A stretch of 26,855 nucleotides of DNA from JBDUCV01 sp040003255 (GCA_040003255.1 JBDUCV010000031.1:1-26855); one strand, 5' to 3'; counted from the stretch's first letter, positions 1 through 10,406 are shown. A program made the numbers and translations. Notes: a model not told the origin generated them from the letters alone.

Positions 1-467
<467 letters not shown>

Positions 468-1403
468 CTAGCCTTCACTCCCTATCGAAGCCAGAGCGTC
501 GGCGCCGCCGACGATCTCGCTGATCTCCTGCGTGATCTCTGCCTGGCGGGCCTGGTTGGCCAACCGGGTGTAGGTCTTGATGAGCTCGTCGGCGTTGTCG
601 GCCGCCGATTTCATCGCACGTCGCCTCGATGCCGACTCGGCCGCCGCCGCGTCCAGCAGCGCCGTGTAGATCCGGGTGTTGATGTACTTGGGCAGGATCG
701 CCCTGAGCAACTCCTCGGCTTCCGGCTCGAACTCGTACGCCGGAAGCGGGCCGTCGTAGCTGGCCGCGTCGGTGTCTTCGACCACCAGCGGCGCGATTCG
801 CAGCGCAACCGGGGTCTGGGTCAGCATCGAGCGGAAACCGGTGTAGACGATGTGCAGTTCGTCGACGCCCTCGACCTCGTCGCCACCTGCCGAATTCTCA
901 GTGTCGTCCGCGCCGGCGAGGAAGGCGCGGACCAGCTCCTGGCCGATTTCGCGGGCGTTATCGAACGTCGGTTGCTCGGAGAAGCCCGTCCAACGCGAGG
1001 CAATGGCCCGCTGCCGGAAGGAGTAGTAGGCGACCCCCTTGCGGCCAACGACGTAGAGCCGGACCTGTTTGCCTTCGCCACGCAGCAACTCGCCGAGCTC
1101 GTTCGCAGCACGCAGCACGTTTGCGTTGTAACCGCCGGCCAGACCGCGATCGGAGGTGACCACGAGCACGCCGGCCCGCGTCGGGTTGGGGCGTTCGACG
1201 AGCAGCGGATGGTCGAGACTCGCGTTGCTCGCCAGCGCCGTGAGCGCCCCGGTCAATTCGCGCGCGTAGGGCTTGGCGGCCGTGACCCGGGCCTGCGCCT
1301 TGAGGATGCGCGAGGCGGCGATGAGTTCCATCGCCTTGGTGATCTTCTTGGTCGACTGCACCGACTTGATCTGCCGGCGGTAGACGCGAAGCTGTGCTCC
1401 CAT
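468..1403 (-). CDS. atpG: F1Fo ATP synthase subunit gamma
   Basis: Gamma is the central rotor shaft that carries proton-driven rotation into the alpha3-beta3 head. The 311-residue product begins MGAQLRVYRRQIKSVQSTKK, the typical N-terminal helix, followed by ITKAMELIAASRI. It ends with the paired C-terminal helix (QARQAEITQEISEIVGGADAL), the most conserved part of the family. An acidic stretch near residues 165-180 (DDTENSAGGDEVEG) looks like the variable surface insertion seen in actinobacterial gamma subunits. The ATG at 1403 lies 10 bp after the atpA stop and has only a weak Shine-Dalgarno, which suggests coupling to atpA. The TAG is followed at once by the atpD start. Confidence 0.97.
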   Translation of the reverse strand: MGAQLRVYRRQIKSVQSTKKITKAMELIAASRILKAQARVTAAKPYARELTGALTALASNASLDHPLLVERPNPTRAGVLVVTSDRGLAGGYNANVLRAANELGELLRGEGKQVRLYVVGRKGVAYYSFRQRAIASRWTGFSEQPTFDNAREIGQELVRAFLAGADDTENSAGGDEVEGVDELHIVYTGFRSMLTQTPVALRIAPLVVEDTDAASYDGPLPAYEFEPEAEELLRAILPKYINTRIYTALLDAAAAESASRRRAMKSAADNADELIKTYTRLANQARQAEITQEISEIVGGADALASIGSEG

Positions 1404-1413
1404 GCTGGACCGC

Positions 1414-3063
<1,650 letters not shown>

Positions 3064-3125
3064 GGCGTCATCCTGTCTTGTACGTCGTGGTCGGTCTGTC
3101 GTTCTGAACGCATCGTCGGCATCCC

Positions 3126-3950
3126 TCAGCTTGCCAGTGCCTTGCGGACGGCGGCGAAGCGCGACGCCACGCTGCCGTCGATCACTTCATCGCCGACCCG
3201 GATCACCAGGCCGCCTCGCACACCCGGATCGATCTCGGTACGCACCGACATCGGCCGTCCGTATATCGCCGCCAGCGCCGTCGCGATCCGCGATTCCTGT
3301 TCGGCGTTCAGGTCGACCGCAGATACCACTCTGGCGATTGAGCGCTCCTTGCGTTGCGCGGCGGCTTCGAGCAGGCGGTCGATCGTCAACTCGATGTTGC
3401 GCTTTCGGGAGCTGCCAACGGCGTGCTCGAGCAGCTCCATCGTCACCCCGGTCACCTTGCCCGCGAGCAGGGAGCGCAATAGCTCGATCCGACGCGCCGG
3501 CTGCACCGCCGCCGCGTCGAGCAGCGTCGTGAGGCTGGGTTGGCCGTCGAGGATCCGCTCGAAGCGGAACAGTTCGTCCTCGACCTCGTCCAGCTGACTC
3601 TCTGACTCGGCTGCGGTGAATAGCGCGTCGTCGGCAACCTGCTCGAGCGCGTCGACTAGATCCCACGGCGCCGACCACCGCTGCTCGGCGGCCAGCCGGA
3701 CGAGCTCGGCGGCACTCGCGCTGACCTTGCCGTCCACCAGGCCGTTGATCAGTTCACCGCGCGACTGCGGATCGCTCGCTGGGTCGGCGATCGTGCGCCG
3801 CAGCCGCGGCTCGTTGCTCAGCAACCTGGCAACCGAGTACAGCTCACCCGCCAGCCCGATCCGGCCCTCCCCCGTCGAGAAGCGGCCGGACAGCGCATCC
3901 AGCCGTTCGCGAAGGGTGGCGAGTGCCTCGCGGCTGGCGGCGTTCATCAT
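3126..3950 (-). CDS. atpH: F1Fo ATP synthase subunit delta
   Basis: Delta is the stalk protein that attaches the peripheral subunit b to the F1 head. At 274 residues it is much longer than E. coli delta (177) but fits the longer actinobacterial form. The OSCP-type ending is visible: VRTEIDPGVRGGLVIRVGDEVIDGS, then VASRFAAVRKAL. The start is one of two adjacent ATG codons (3950 or 3947). The first forms an ATGA overlap with the atpF stop, so coupled translation is likely. Delta stands alone here. Mycobacteria fuse it to a b-type segment, and that difference is the best taxonomic clue in the operon. Confidence 0.95.
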   Translation of the reverse strand: MMNAASREALATLRERLDALSGRFSTGEGRIGLAGELYSVARLLSNEPRLRRTIADPASDPQSRGELINGLVDGKVSASAAELVRLAAEQRWSAPWDLVDALEQVADDALFTAAESESQLDEVEDELFRFERILDGQPSLTTLLDAAAVQPARRIELLRSLLAGKVTGVTMELLEHAVGSSRKRNIELTIDRLLEAAAQRKERSIARVVSAVDLNAEQESRIATALAAIYGRPMSVRTEIDPGVRGGLVIRVGDEVIDGSVASRFAAVRKALAS

Positions 3951-4516
3951 GGGCGGTCACTTGTCCCGGACGCCCCGGTGGTAGCCCTGTCCTGGGCCTC
4001 GAGTCCGGCCAGGAACGAATCGACAGTCGCCCGCACCCTGGCGTCATCCCTCAGCCGCTGGTCGACGATCTTCTCCGAGAGCTCGACCGCGAGCGTCCCG
4101 ATCTCGCCGCGCAGCTCGCGGACGACCTGGCCGCGTTGGGTCTGCAGCTGCTCCTCACCTCGGGCGACGATGCGCGCCGATTCCTGCTGCGCCTGGGACC
4201 GCATCTCCTCGACGATGCGCTGCGCCTCGGCGCGGGCGTTCTCGCGAATCTGCGCCGCCTCGCCGCGGGCGTCGGCCAGCTGGCGCTGGTAGTTCTCCAG
4301 CGCTTTCTGGGCCTCGGCCTGCGCCTCCTCGGCCCGGGCGATACCGCCCTCGATCGCGTCGCGCCGCGCGGCGAAAGTCGCTTCGAACCGCGGCACGACG
4401 AACTTGGCCACCAGGAAAAGCAGGATGCCGAAGATGATCAGGACCAGGATGACCTCTGACCAGTGCGGCAGCAGCGGGTTGATCTCTTTCTCGGCTGCGA
4501 GATTGATCGATGTCAT
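3947..4516 (-). CDS. atpF: F1Fo ATP synthase subunit b
   Basis: Subunit b is the membrane-anchored peripheral stalk. The 189-residue product has one N-terminal membrane segment (about residues 21-40, EVILVLIIFGILLFLVAKFV). A long, charged, Ala/Glu/Gln-rich helix predicted to form a coiled coil fills most of the rest (EEAQAEAQKALENYQRQLADA and on). The reading frame stays open far upstream, but MTSINLAAEKE at 4516 is the right start: it follows an AGGGG motif by six bases and gives the usual b-subunit length. The upstream extension would read through atpE in another frame. The TGA overlaps the atpH start by four bases. Confidence 0.95.
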   Translation of the reverse strand: MTSINLAAEKEINPLLPHWSEVILVLIIFGILLFLVAKFVVPRFEATFAARRDAIEGGIARAEEAQAEAQKALENYQRQLADARGEAAQIRENARAEAQRIVEEMRSQAQQESARIVARGEEQLQTQRGQVVRELRGEIGTLAVELSEKIVDQRLRDDARVRATVDSFLAGLEAQDRATTGASGTSDRP

Positions 4517-4551
4517 GACAACCCCTGAACTGTGTAGACCACGTGCGCGTG

Positions 4552-4779
4552 CTAGAGAACGAACGCGAGCGCGATGCCGATGATCGCCAGTGCTTCGGCG
4601 AGTGCGAAGCCGAGGATCGCAATCGGCTGCAGTCGGCTCTGCATCTCCGGCTGACGCGCGGTGCCGTTGATGTATGCCGCGAAGATCAGCCCGATGCCGA
4701 CGCCGGGGCCGATGGCCGCCAGGCCGTAGCCGATCATGTTGAGTGTGCCGCCCGACGTCGCCGCCAGAACTGCTGACAT
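4552..4779 (-). CDS. atpE: F1Fo ATP synthase subunit c
   Basis: Subunit c forms the proton-carrying ring of Fo. The 75-residue hairpin has two membrane helices joined by the polar loop ARQPE (R42-Q43-P44). Helix 1 carries the glycine-rich packing motif G24-P-G-V-G-I-G30. Helix 2 carries the ion-binding glutamate E62 in ALAEALAIIG. The polar ligands expected next to this glutamate in sodium-type rings are absent, so proton coupling is inferred. The start at 4779 follows an AGGAAA Shine-Dalgarno. The gaps to atpB (62 bp) and atpF (35 bp) are the widest in the Fo part, in keeping with separate and strong translation of this multi-copy subunit. In mycobacteria this protein is the target of diarylquinoline drugs. 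Confidence 0.97.
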   Translation of the reverse strand: MSAVLAATSGGTLNMIGYGLAAIGPGVGIGLIFAAYINGTARQPEMQSRLQPIAILGFALAEALAIIGIALAFVL

Positions 4780-4841
4780 TGCGGTTTCCTCTCGTTGGTC
4801 GGTCGTGGGGACCGATGGTGTGCGCGAGTACAGAAGGTCGA

Positions 4842-5666
4842 TCAGTGCTCTTCGGCGAGCGCACCGCCCACGTACTGCGCGGTGAGCAGCGTGAATACGT
4901 AGGCCTGCAGGATGGCGACAATCAGTTCGAGGAACCCGACCGCGATACCCAGGGCGAAGGAAAGCAGGCCCACAGGCTTGACGAGAAACGAGCCGGTGGC
5001 GTGGAGCAAGAGATATTCCCCGCCCGTGGCGAACAACAGCAGCAACAGGTGGCCGGCAAACATGTTGGCGAACAAACGCAGCGAGAGCGTGACCGGCCGA
5101 ATCAGGATGTTCGACATGAACTCGAGCGGGATCAGCAACGGCAGGATGAGCCAGGGGACGCCCCGCGGCACGGTTTGCAGTTTCAGGTAACCGATGAACC
5201 CGTGTCGGCCGACGCCCACTCCGTTGTAGATCAGCCACACCATCGCGGCGAGCGCGTAGGCAAAACTCGCCCGCGCGAACGGCGCGAACTGCAGGAACGG
5301 GATCAGCCCGAACAGATTGTTGACCAGCAAGAAGGAGAACACCGTGACCAGCAGGGGGACGAACTTTGCATAGTCTTTGCCGCCGATGCCGTCCTGCGCG
5401 ATGCCGTTGCGGACGAAGTCGTAGACCTGCTCGCCCAGGAATTGGCCCTTGGACGGCACGAGTGCACCGCGTCGCGACGTGGCCAGGTAGAAGACCAGGA
5501 CCAGGACGGCGGCGAGCACGAGCAGCAGGGACGGCTTGGTCAGCCACAACGTGTTCCCGTTGAAAACGTCCGGGTACTCGAAGTCCTTGGGGCCCGGTGC
5601 CTCGAACCCCGGATTCGGGTCCGCCAGCGAAAGTCCCCTCAGGCCGCTAAGGCCTACGTGGATCAC
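4842..5666 (-). CDS. atpB: F1Fo ATP synthase subunit a
   Basis: Subunit a is the Fo stator that provides the two proton half-channels against the c-ring. The 274-residue protein has several strong membrane segments. The signature IRPVTLSLRLFANMFAGH contains the essential arginine, R197 in this numbering. The C-terminal region (GFLELIVAILQAYVFTLLTAQYVGGAL) has the expected conserved E and Q. The start is a GTG at 5666, supported by a GAGGAG Shine-Dalgarno seven bases upstream that overlaps the end of the preceding small gene. It follows the AtpZ-like gene by 15 bp, so it belongs to the same transcript. Confidence 0.96.
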   Translation of the reverse strand: MIHVGLSGLRGLSLADPNPGFEAPGPKDFEYPDVFNGNTLWLTKPSLLLVLAAVLVLVFYLATSRRGALVPSKGQFLGEQVYDFVRNGIAQDGIGGKDYAKFVPLLVTVFSFLLVNNLFGLIPFLQFAPFARASFAYALAAMVWLIYNGVGVGRHGFIGYLKLQTVPRGVPWLILPLLIPLEFMSNILIRPVTLSLRLFANMFAGHLLLLLFATGGEYLLLHATGSFLVKPVGLLSFALGIAVGFLELIVAILQAYVFTLLTAQYVGGALAEEH

Positions 5667-5681
5667 GCGGTGTCTCCTCGG

Positions 5682-5987
5682 TCATCGGTCGTCGTCACCG
5701 GCTATACCGGCTTCATCGGTGGTCTCGGAACTGGTCACGCGGTACGTCGTGGTGTCGGATGGATCGGGCACCCGGGCGTACCGTTTGAACACCAGATACA
5801 ACCCGAACGCAGCGCCGAGGACGATTCCCAGCGGGGTCAAGTAGCTGGCATGCAACCACCTACCCAAGATCCAACCGAGGAATCCATAGAACCCGACTCC
5901 CGCTACAAGGTAGCCGAACGCAACCCAGGGATCACCGCCGCCCGGGTTACCCTCGTGAGGGCCGTTCGGCGCCCGATCGCTGCTCAT
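5682..5987 (-). CDS. AtpZ/AtpI-family small membrane protein
   Basis: This is a 101-residue protein with a short polar N-terminus and two membrane helices (about residues 22-42 and 50-68) rich in small residues: WVAFGYLVAGVGFYGFLGWILG, then LTPLGIVLGAAFGLYLVFK. The pattern of glycines, a short linker and a GIVLGAAFG second helix fits the AtpZ family (ATPase_gene1). Members accompany F1Fo operons and are linked to magnesium or calcium handling or to c-ring assembly. The acidic, Thr/Ser-rich tail (about residues 75-101) is variable. The frame is open for 124 codons upstream, but that part is the shadow of the next gene; ATG at 5987 gives the family's length. The Shine-Dalgarno is weak. Confidence 0.75.
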   Translation of the reverse strand: MSSDRAPNGPHEGNPGGGDPWVAFGYLVAGVGFYGFLGWILGRWLHASYLTPLGIVLGAAFGLYLVFKRYARVPDPSDTTTYRVTSSETTDEAGIAGDDDR

Positions 5988-6016
5988 CGCCCAGCAAACA
6001 TTAACAGTCGAGCGGG

Positions 6017-6373
6017 CTAGCTTCCGTTGCCGGGTCGGGCCGCGCGCAGCTGCCCGAGCACCCAGACCACGGCGGCAACGACGAGGCCGAGCGCGAATGC
6101 CGGACCATCGACGACTTTGGGATCGGAGCTGGCGAGGATCGCCGCTAGCACCGCCACGATCATGGCGTACGTCATCAGGGCGACGATCATCGACAGGGCG
6201 GGCGTCACCCGGTCGGCCCAGCGGACCGCCGCGATGCTGCCGGTGAGTGCGAGCCCGGCGATCAGCACGCCGCAGGCATAGCTCACGCCGGCCCGGGTAT
6301 GCGCAAAGGCGAGATAGCCGGCTGCCCCCGCCACGCCGAGGACTACCAGCGCAGTCCATTGCATCCGAATCAT
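6017..6373 (-). CDS. AtpI-like small integral membrane protein
   Basis: This 118-residue protein has about four hydrophobic segments: residues 5-23, 31-49, 59-83 and 89-108. A positively charged cytoplasmic-type tail (QLRAARPGNGS) follows. Its place between a wecA-type gene and the ATP synthase genes equals that of Rv1303 in M. tuberculosis, which is regarded as an AtpI-type chaperone for c-ring assembly. Sequence motifs alone do not prove this; position and topology carry the call. The ATG at 6373 overlaps the TGA of the upstream transferase (ATGA), so it is translationally coupled to that gene. A second in-frame ATG lies at 6364. Confidence 0.65.
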   Translation of the reverse strand: MIRMQWTALVVLGVAGAAGYLAFAHTRAGVSYACGVLIAGLALTGSIAAVRWADRVTPALSMIVALMTYAMIVAVLAAILASSDPKVVDGPAFALGLVVAAVVWVLGQLRAARPGNGS

Positions 6374-7623
6374 CGCCGGTCCGGCGTCGCCGACCCGGCC
6401 TGACCGGCCCGCACCGCAGCGGCTGGCTCGATCATCGAGGGTTCGACCACGGACGGCACCCGCGGTAGACCCGGTGGTAGCGCCATGGGGCCGACCGCGG
6501 GCGCTGCGCGCATTCGGCGCAGCCGGGGCACCGCCGACATCACCAGCCCGACGACGGTCAGCATGGCGAGCACGGTGACCACTACCCAGACCCCACGCAT
6601 GATCGAGAAGGCAACTCCCCCGAAGGCGATCAGAGCCGACCAGAAATAGAGCAGCAGCACGGCACGCCGATGGGTGTGCCCGAGCTCGAGCAGCCGGTGA
6701 TGCAGGTGCTGTTTGTCGGGAGCGAACGGCGAGTGACCACGGCGCACCCGGCGCAGCACAGCGAGCAGCAGATCCACGAACGGGATCGCTAGTACGGCGA
6801 CCGGGATGAGCAACGGGAACAGCAACGGGAGGGACCCGAACGCGCCGTCCAGGCCCTGTGGATCGGTATTGGTCGTCGCGGTGATCGCCGCGGCAGACAG
6901 CACCAATCCGATCAACATCGAGCCCGAGTCACCCATGAAGATGCGCGCCGGCCAGAAGTTGTGCGGGAGAAAGCCTATGCAGGTGCCACCGAGCGCGGCA
7001 GTCAGTAGCACCGGCGTCGCCCAGATCTCGACGAAGTCCTCGACCGCAAGGTGATAGCAGAAGACAAAGAACGCCAGCGATGCGATCGCCGCGACGCCCG
7101 CCGCGAGCCCGTCCAGCCCGTCGACGAAGTTGATCGCGTTGATCGTCAAAACGGTGACCAGGATGGTGATCGGGATGCCGATGTCGCGACCGAGCGACAG
7201 GGTACTGCCCCCGCCCCAGGGGATATAGATGGCAACCAGCTGCACGCCACCGACGGTGACCATGACCCCGGTGGCCATCACCTGGCCCGCCAACTTGGTG
7301 ACCGAATCAAGCTCGTAGCGATCGTCGACGACGCCAAGCGCGCAGATCATCGCCGCGGACACCAACACCCACCGCAGATCTGGGCCGGTCTCGAACGTGC
7401 TGCGCAGCGTCGGCATCTGCCGCGCTGTGCCGATGGCCAGGGCGAGGCCGCCGAGCAGTGCGATGCCACCCATCCTCGGGATGGCGACGGCGTGGACGTC
7501 GCGGACACGCGGGCTGGCCACCGCCCCCCACCGGATCGCCACCAGGCGCACCAGCGGGGTCAGCAGGAAGCTGCCGGCGGCGGCCAGGCAGCAGACGAGT
7601 GCGTACTCGAGACTGGGATGCAC
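6370..7623 (-). CDS. wecA: Polyprenyl-phosphate N-acetylglucosamine-1-phosphate transferase (WecA/Rfe family)
   Basis: This integral membrane enzyme moves a sugar-1-phosphate (usually GlcNAc-1-P from UDP-GlcNAc) onto decaprenyl or undecaprenyl phosphate, the first step of cell-envelope glycan assembly. The 417 residues show about ten membrane segments and the family motifs: the Mg-binding aspartate pair at residues 100-101 (GVVDDRYELD), NAINFVDGLDGLA at about 162-174, FMGDSGSM near 230, and the cytoplasmic HLHHRLLELGHTHR loop. In mycobacteria the orthologue starts arabinogalactan linker synthesis; in other actinobacteria the product may be teichoic acid or polysaccharide. The start is a GTG at 7623; GGAGG lies 14 bases upstream, rather far. 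The C-terminal 50 residues are Pro/Ala-rich. It is coupled to the AtpI-like gene. Confidence 0.88.
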   Translation of the reverse strand: MHPSLEYALVCCLAAAGSFLLTPLVRLVAIRWGAVASPRVRDVHAVAIPRMGGIALLGGLALAIGTARQMPTLRSTFETGPDLRWVLVSAAMICALGVVDDRYELDSVTKLAGQVMATGVMVTVGGVQLVAIYIPWGGGSTLSLGRDIGIPITILVTVLTINAINFVDGLDGLAAGVAAIASLAFFVFCYHLAVEDFVEIWATPVLLTAALGGTCIGFLPHNFWPARIFMGDSGSMLIGLVLSAAAITATTNTDPQGLDGAFGSLPLLFPLLIPVAVLAIPFVDLLLAVLRRVRRGHSPFAPDKQHLHHRLLELGHTHRRAVLLLYFWSALIAFGGVAFSIMRGVWVVVTVLAMLTVVGLVMSAVPRLRRMRAAPAVGPMALPPGLPRVPSVVEPSMIEPAAAVRAGQAGSATPDRR

Positions 7624-7719
7624 CCTGCTGCGGTGCTCCTCCCCGCGTCGTTCGTGATAGGCGATGGCCCGTGCGCCAACGAGAGTATCGAACCCGGGTG
7701 GGATCGACGCCGAGGCGAC

Positions 7720-8370
7720 TCAGCCCACGACGGATGGGACGATCGCCCGCAGCGCGTCCAGGCTTACCGCTCCCTGACGCAGCAGGCGAGGAGTCTCGGT
7801 GGTGACGTCCACGATCGTGGACGCCACGCCGACCTGCGCCGGGCCAGCGTCGAGATAGATTTCGACCCGGTCCTCGAGCTGGTCTCGGGCGTCCTGCGCA
7901 GTGAGCGCTGCCGGCTGCCCAGACCTGTTGGCACTCGACACGGCCATCGGCCCGGTGCGATCAAGCAGCTCGAGAGCCACCGGGTGCAGCGGCATCCGGA
8001 GCGCGACGGTGCCCCGGGCGTCGCCCAGATCCCAGTTCAGCGACGGCGCGTGTTCGACCACCAAGGTCAGTCCGCCAGGCCAGAACGCCTCGATCAGCGC
8101 GCGGGTTTGGTGCGGGACGTAGCTGACCAGACCGTCGATGGTGCCCCACGAACCGACGAGCACCGGGACGGGCATATCGCGTCCACGACCCTTCGCGGCG
8201 AGCAGGTCGGCAACCGCCGTCGCGTCGAAGGCGTCGGCTCCGATGCCGTAGACAGTGTCGGTGGGCAGCACGACCAGTTGTCCTGACTGCACCGCCCGTG
8301 CGGCGGCGGCGATCGCGCCGGGACGAACGTCCGGGTCGGCGCAGTCGTAGAGCATTCGCACGCTGATCAT
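7720..8370 (-). CDS. L-threonylcarbamoyladenylate synthase (TsaC/Sua5/YwlC family)
   Basis: The enzyme makes threonylcarbamoyl-AMP from threonine, bicarbonate and ATP, the precursor of the t6A modification at position 37 of ANN-decoding tRNAs. The 216-residue protein shows PTDTVYGIG (residues 36-44), the K60-G-R motif, AFWPGGLTLVVE, and MAVSSANRSGQPA, all typical of the family. It ends after LLRQGAVSLDAL, so it is the single-domain form without the Sua5 C-terminal extension. ATG 8370 is used; an in-frame ATG at residue 6 is an alternative because neither has a well-spaced Shine-Dalgarno. It lies 20 bp after prmC, as Rv1301 does in M. tuberculosis. Confidence 0.92.
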   Translation of the reverse strand: MISVRMLYDCADPDVRPGAIAAAARAVQSGQLVVLPTDTVYGIGADAFDATAVADLLAAKGRGRDMPVPVLVGSWGTIDGLVSYVPHQTRALIEAFWPGGLTLVVEHAPSLNWDLGDARGTVALRMPLHPVALELLDRTGPMAVSSANRSGQPAALTAQDARDQLEDRVEIYLDAGPAQVGVASTIVDVTTETPRLLRQGAVSLDALRAIVPSVVG

Positions 8371-8390
8371 CCTGCCGTACGAGGTGCGCG

Positions 8391-9248
8391 TTACGCGGCC
8401 TTGCGGGTCGCCGTCGCGTAGCGCGGTCGGCCAGCGAGATCACGATGGTCCTGCACGTCGCGCCAACGCGCGTCGCTCTCGAGCAGTTCGATCACCGCCG
8501 AGGCATGGCTGTCGTCGTGCTCGAGCGCGAGCAGTCCATCGCGGCGAAGCAGTCGGCCGGCCGCAGCGATGACGGCCGGAATGACGCTCAGCCCGTCGGT
8601 CCCGGCGAACACTGCCTCGGCCGGGTCGTGCGCCACCTCCGGGGCGACCGGCGTCGCGATGGGAACGTAGGGCGGGTTACTCAGCACCACATTGACTTGC
8701 CCGTCGAGAGCGCCGAGCACGGAGGGGTTGGCAACGTCGCCCTGCACGATGTGGACCCCAGTACCGGCCGCATTGCGGCGCAGCCAGCTCAAGGCGCCCG
8801 GGGACCGCTCGACGGCGTACACGGTGGCGTGCGGCGCCTCGTGTAAAGCGGCCAGCGCCAGCACGCCGGAGCCGGCACACAGGTCGACGACTACCGGGGC
8901 GGCCGTTTGGCGCAGCATGGGTAAGACCCCGTCGAGCAGCAGTTCGGTCTCGGGCCGGGGAACGAAGACGCCCGGGCCCACGGCCAGCTCGAGGTAGCGG
9001 AACGGGGCCGTACCGAGCAGGTGCTGCAACGGCTCACGGGCCACCCGGCGCGCGACCAACGCGCTGAACCGCCTGGCCACCCCCGGCGTCACCCGGTCGA
9101 CGGTGACGAGCCGCGCGCGCTCGACCCCCACGCTGTGTGCGAGCAGCAGTTCGGCGTCGACGGCCGGGGAACCGACCCCGGCATCGGCCAGGCTGCGCAC
9201 GGCATCGGCCAGCAGCGATCGGACTGTGGGCGCACCCAGCTCAACCAT
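8391..9248 (-). CDS. prmC: Peptide chain release factor N5-glutamine methyltransferase PrmC (HemK)
   Basis: PrmC uses S-adenosylmethionine to methylate the glutamine of the GGQ motif of release factors, which raises their termination activity. Residues 1-85 form the helical substrate-recognition domain. The catalytic domain carries FVPRPETELLL, the SAM-binding motif VVDLCAGSGVLALA, and the catalytic NPPY at residues 191-194. Length (285) is normal. The ATG at 9248 lies inside the end of prfA, an 8-base overlap, so the enzyme is produced together with its own substrate RF1. Family and context agree. Confidence 0.96.
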   Translation of the reverse strand: MVELGAPTVRSLLADAVRSLADAGVGSPAVDAELLLAHSVGVERARLVTVDRVTPGVARRFSALVARRVAREPLQHLLGTAPFRYLELAVGPGVFVPRPETELLLDGVLPMLRQTAAPVVVDLCAGSGVLALAALHEAPHATVYAVERSPGALSWLRRNAAGTGVHIVQGDVANPSVLGALDGQVNVVLSNPPYVPIATPVAPEVAHDPAEAVFAGTDGLSVIPAVIAAAGRLLRRDGLLALEHDDSHASAVIELLESDARWRDVQDHRDLAGRPRYATATRKAA

Positions 9249-10323
9249 CGGTGCTGGCGAGCTGGGCCTGCATGTCGGCCCGGGTCAATGCGTCGATCAC
9301 GTCGTCCAGAGCGCCGTCGAGCACCTGGTCGAGGTTGTAGGCCTTGAAGCCCACCCGGTGGTCGCTGATCCGGTTCTCGGCGAAGTTGTAGGTGCGCACC
9401 CGTTCGGACCGATCAACGGTGCGGACCTGCGAACGACGGGCGTCGGCGGCGGCGTCGTCGGCCTGCTCCTGCGCCGCGGCCAGTAGCCGGGCGCGTAGCA
9501 CTCGCATCCCGGCCTCGCGATTCTGTAGCTGGCTCTTCTCGTTCTGCATCGACACCACCGTGCCGGTGGGCACATGGGTGATCCGCACGGCCGAGTCGGT
9601 GGTATTCACGCTCTGCCCACCCGGTCCGGATGAGCGGAACACGTCAATCCGTAGGTCGTTCGGGTCGATGGAGATGTCGACATCCTCGGCCTCGGGCAGC
9701 ACCAATACACCGGCGGCGGACGTGTGGATGCGGCCCTGAGACTCGGTCGCCGGCACCCGTTGCACGCGATGCACGCCGCCCTCGTACTTCAACCGGGCCC
9801 ACACCGCCTGACCGGGTTTGCGGGCTCGCACGGCGACTGTGGCGGACTTCACGCCGCCGAGATCGGTCGGTTCCTCGGCGAGGAGCTCGGTGATCCATCC
9901 CTGCTGTTCGGCGTAGCGCAGGTACATCCGCAACAGGTCTCCGGCGAACAAGGCCGACTCGTCGCCACCTTCGCCGGCCTTCACTTCGAGGATGACGTCC
10001 TTGCCGTCGTCAGGATCCTTCGGCACCAGCAACTGCTGCAGCCGATCCTCCAGCTCGCCGATGCGGATGCTCAACGCCTCGGCCTCCGTCGCGAAGGAGG
10101 CGTCCTCATCTGCCAGCTCGCGCGCGGCGGCGAGATCGCCGCGGGCGGCTTGCAGTTCAGCCGACAGGGCGACCACCGGGGCAAGCTCGGCGAATCGTCG
10201 GCCCAGCGAGCGGGCCGCGGCCTGGTCGGCGTGCACCGCCGGGTCGGCGAGCGCGTGTTCGACCTCGGCGTATTCGGCCCGCAGCGCGGGCAACCGTCCC
10301 CCGGCGTCGTTCTGGCTGGTCAT
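9241..10323 (-). CDS. prfA: Peptide chain release factor 1
   Basis: RF1 recognises UAA and UAG stop codons and triggers peptide release. The 360-residue protein carries the RF1-type anticodon tripeptide P191-A-T193 (RF2 would have SPF). The catalytic G-G-Q lies at residues 235-237 within SSGPGGQSVNTTDSAVR. Domain 1 helices occupy about residues 1-100, and the C-terminal NRISDHRVGFKAYNLDQVLDG is intact. Start ATG 10323. A hairpin with a T-rich tail lies between rpmE and this gene, so expression is either by read-through or from an unrecognised promoter. The stop overlaps prmC. Confidence 0.97.
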   Translation of the reverse strand: MTSQNDAGGRLPALRAEYAEVEHALADPAVHADQAAARSLGRRFAELAPVVALSAELQAARGDLAAARELADEDASFATEAEALSIRIGELEDRLQQLLVPKDPDDGKDVILEVKAGEGGDESALFAGDLLRMYLRYAEQQGWITELLAEEPTDLGGVKSATVAVRARKPGQAVWARLKYEGGVHRVQRVPATESQGRIHTSAAGVLVLPEAEDVDISIDPNDLRIDVFRSSGPGGQSVNTTDSAVRITHVPTGTVVSMQNEKSQLQNREAGMRVLRARLLAAAQEQADDAAADARRSQVRTVDRSERVRTYNFAENRISDHRVGFKAYNLDQVLDGALDDVIDALTRADMQAQLASTDG

Positions 10324-10350
10324 CTCCGGGCCGCCTCGATCACGATGTAG

Positions 10351-10406
10351 GAAAACGACGCGACGCCCGCCGCCGTGCCGCTAGGACACGAACGGCGGGC
10401 GCCGTC
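10351..10406 (-). terminator. Probable intrinsic terminator or attenuator after rpmE
   Basis: Read on the minus strand just after the rpmE stop, an 8-bp perfect G+C stem (plus-strand arms GCCCGCCG at 10365-10372 and CGGCGGGC at 10393-10400) encloses a 20-base loop. A short TCGTTTT tract follows at 10358-10352. The poor U-tract suggests partial termination between rpmE and prfA. Confidence 0.6.

Noticed and set aside
4552..5547. 331-codon frame through atpB that ends in subunit c
   Set aside because: The upstream part is an out-of-frame reading of atpB. Subunit c begins at 4779 behind a good Shine-Dalgarno and has the usual 75 residues.
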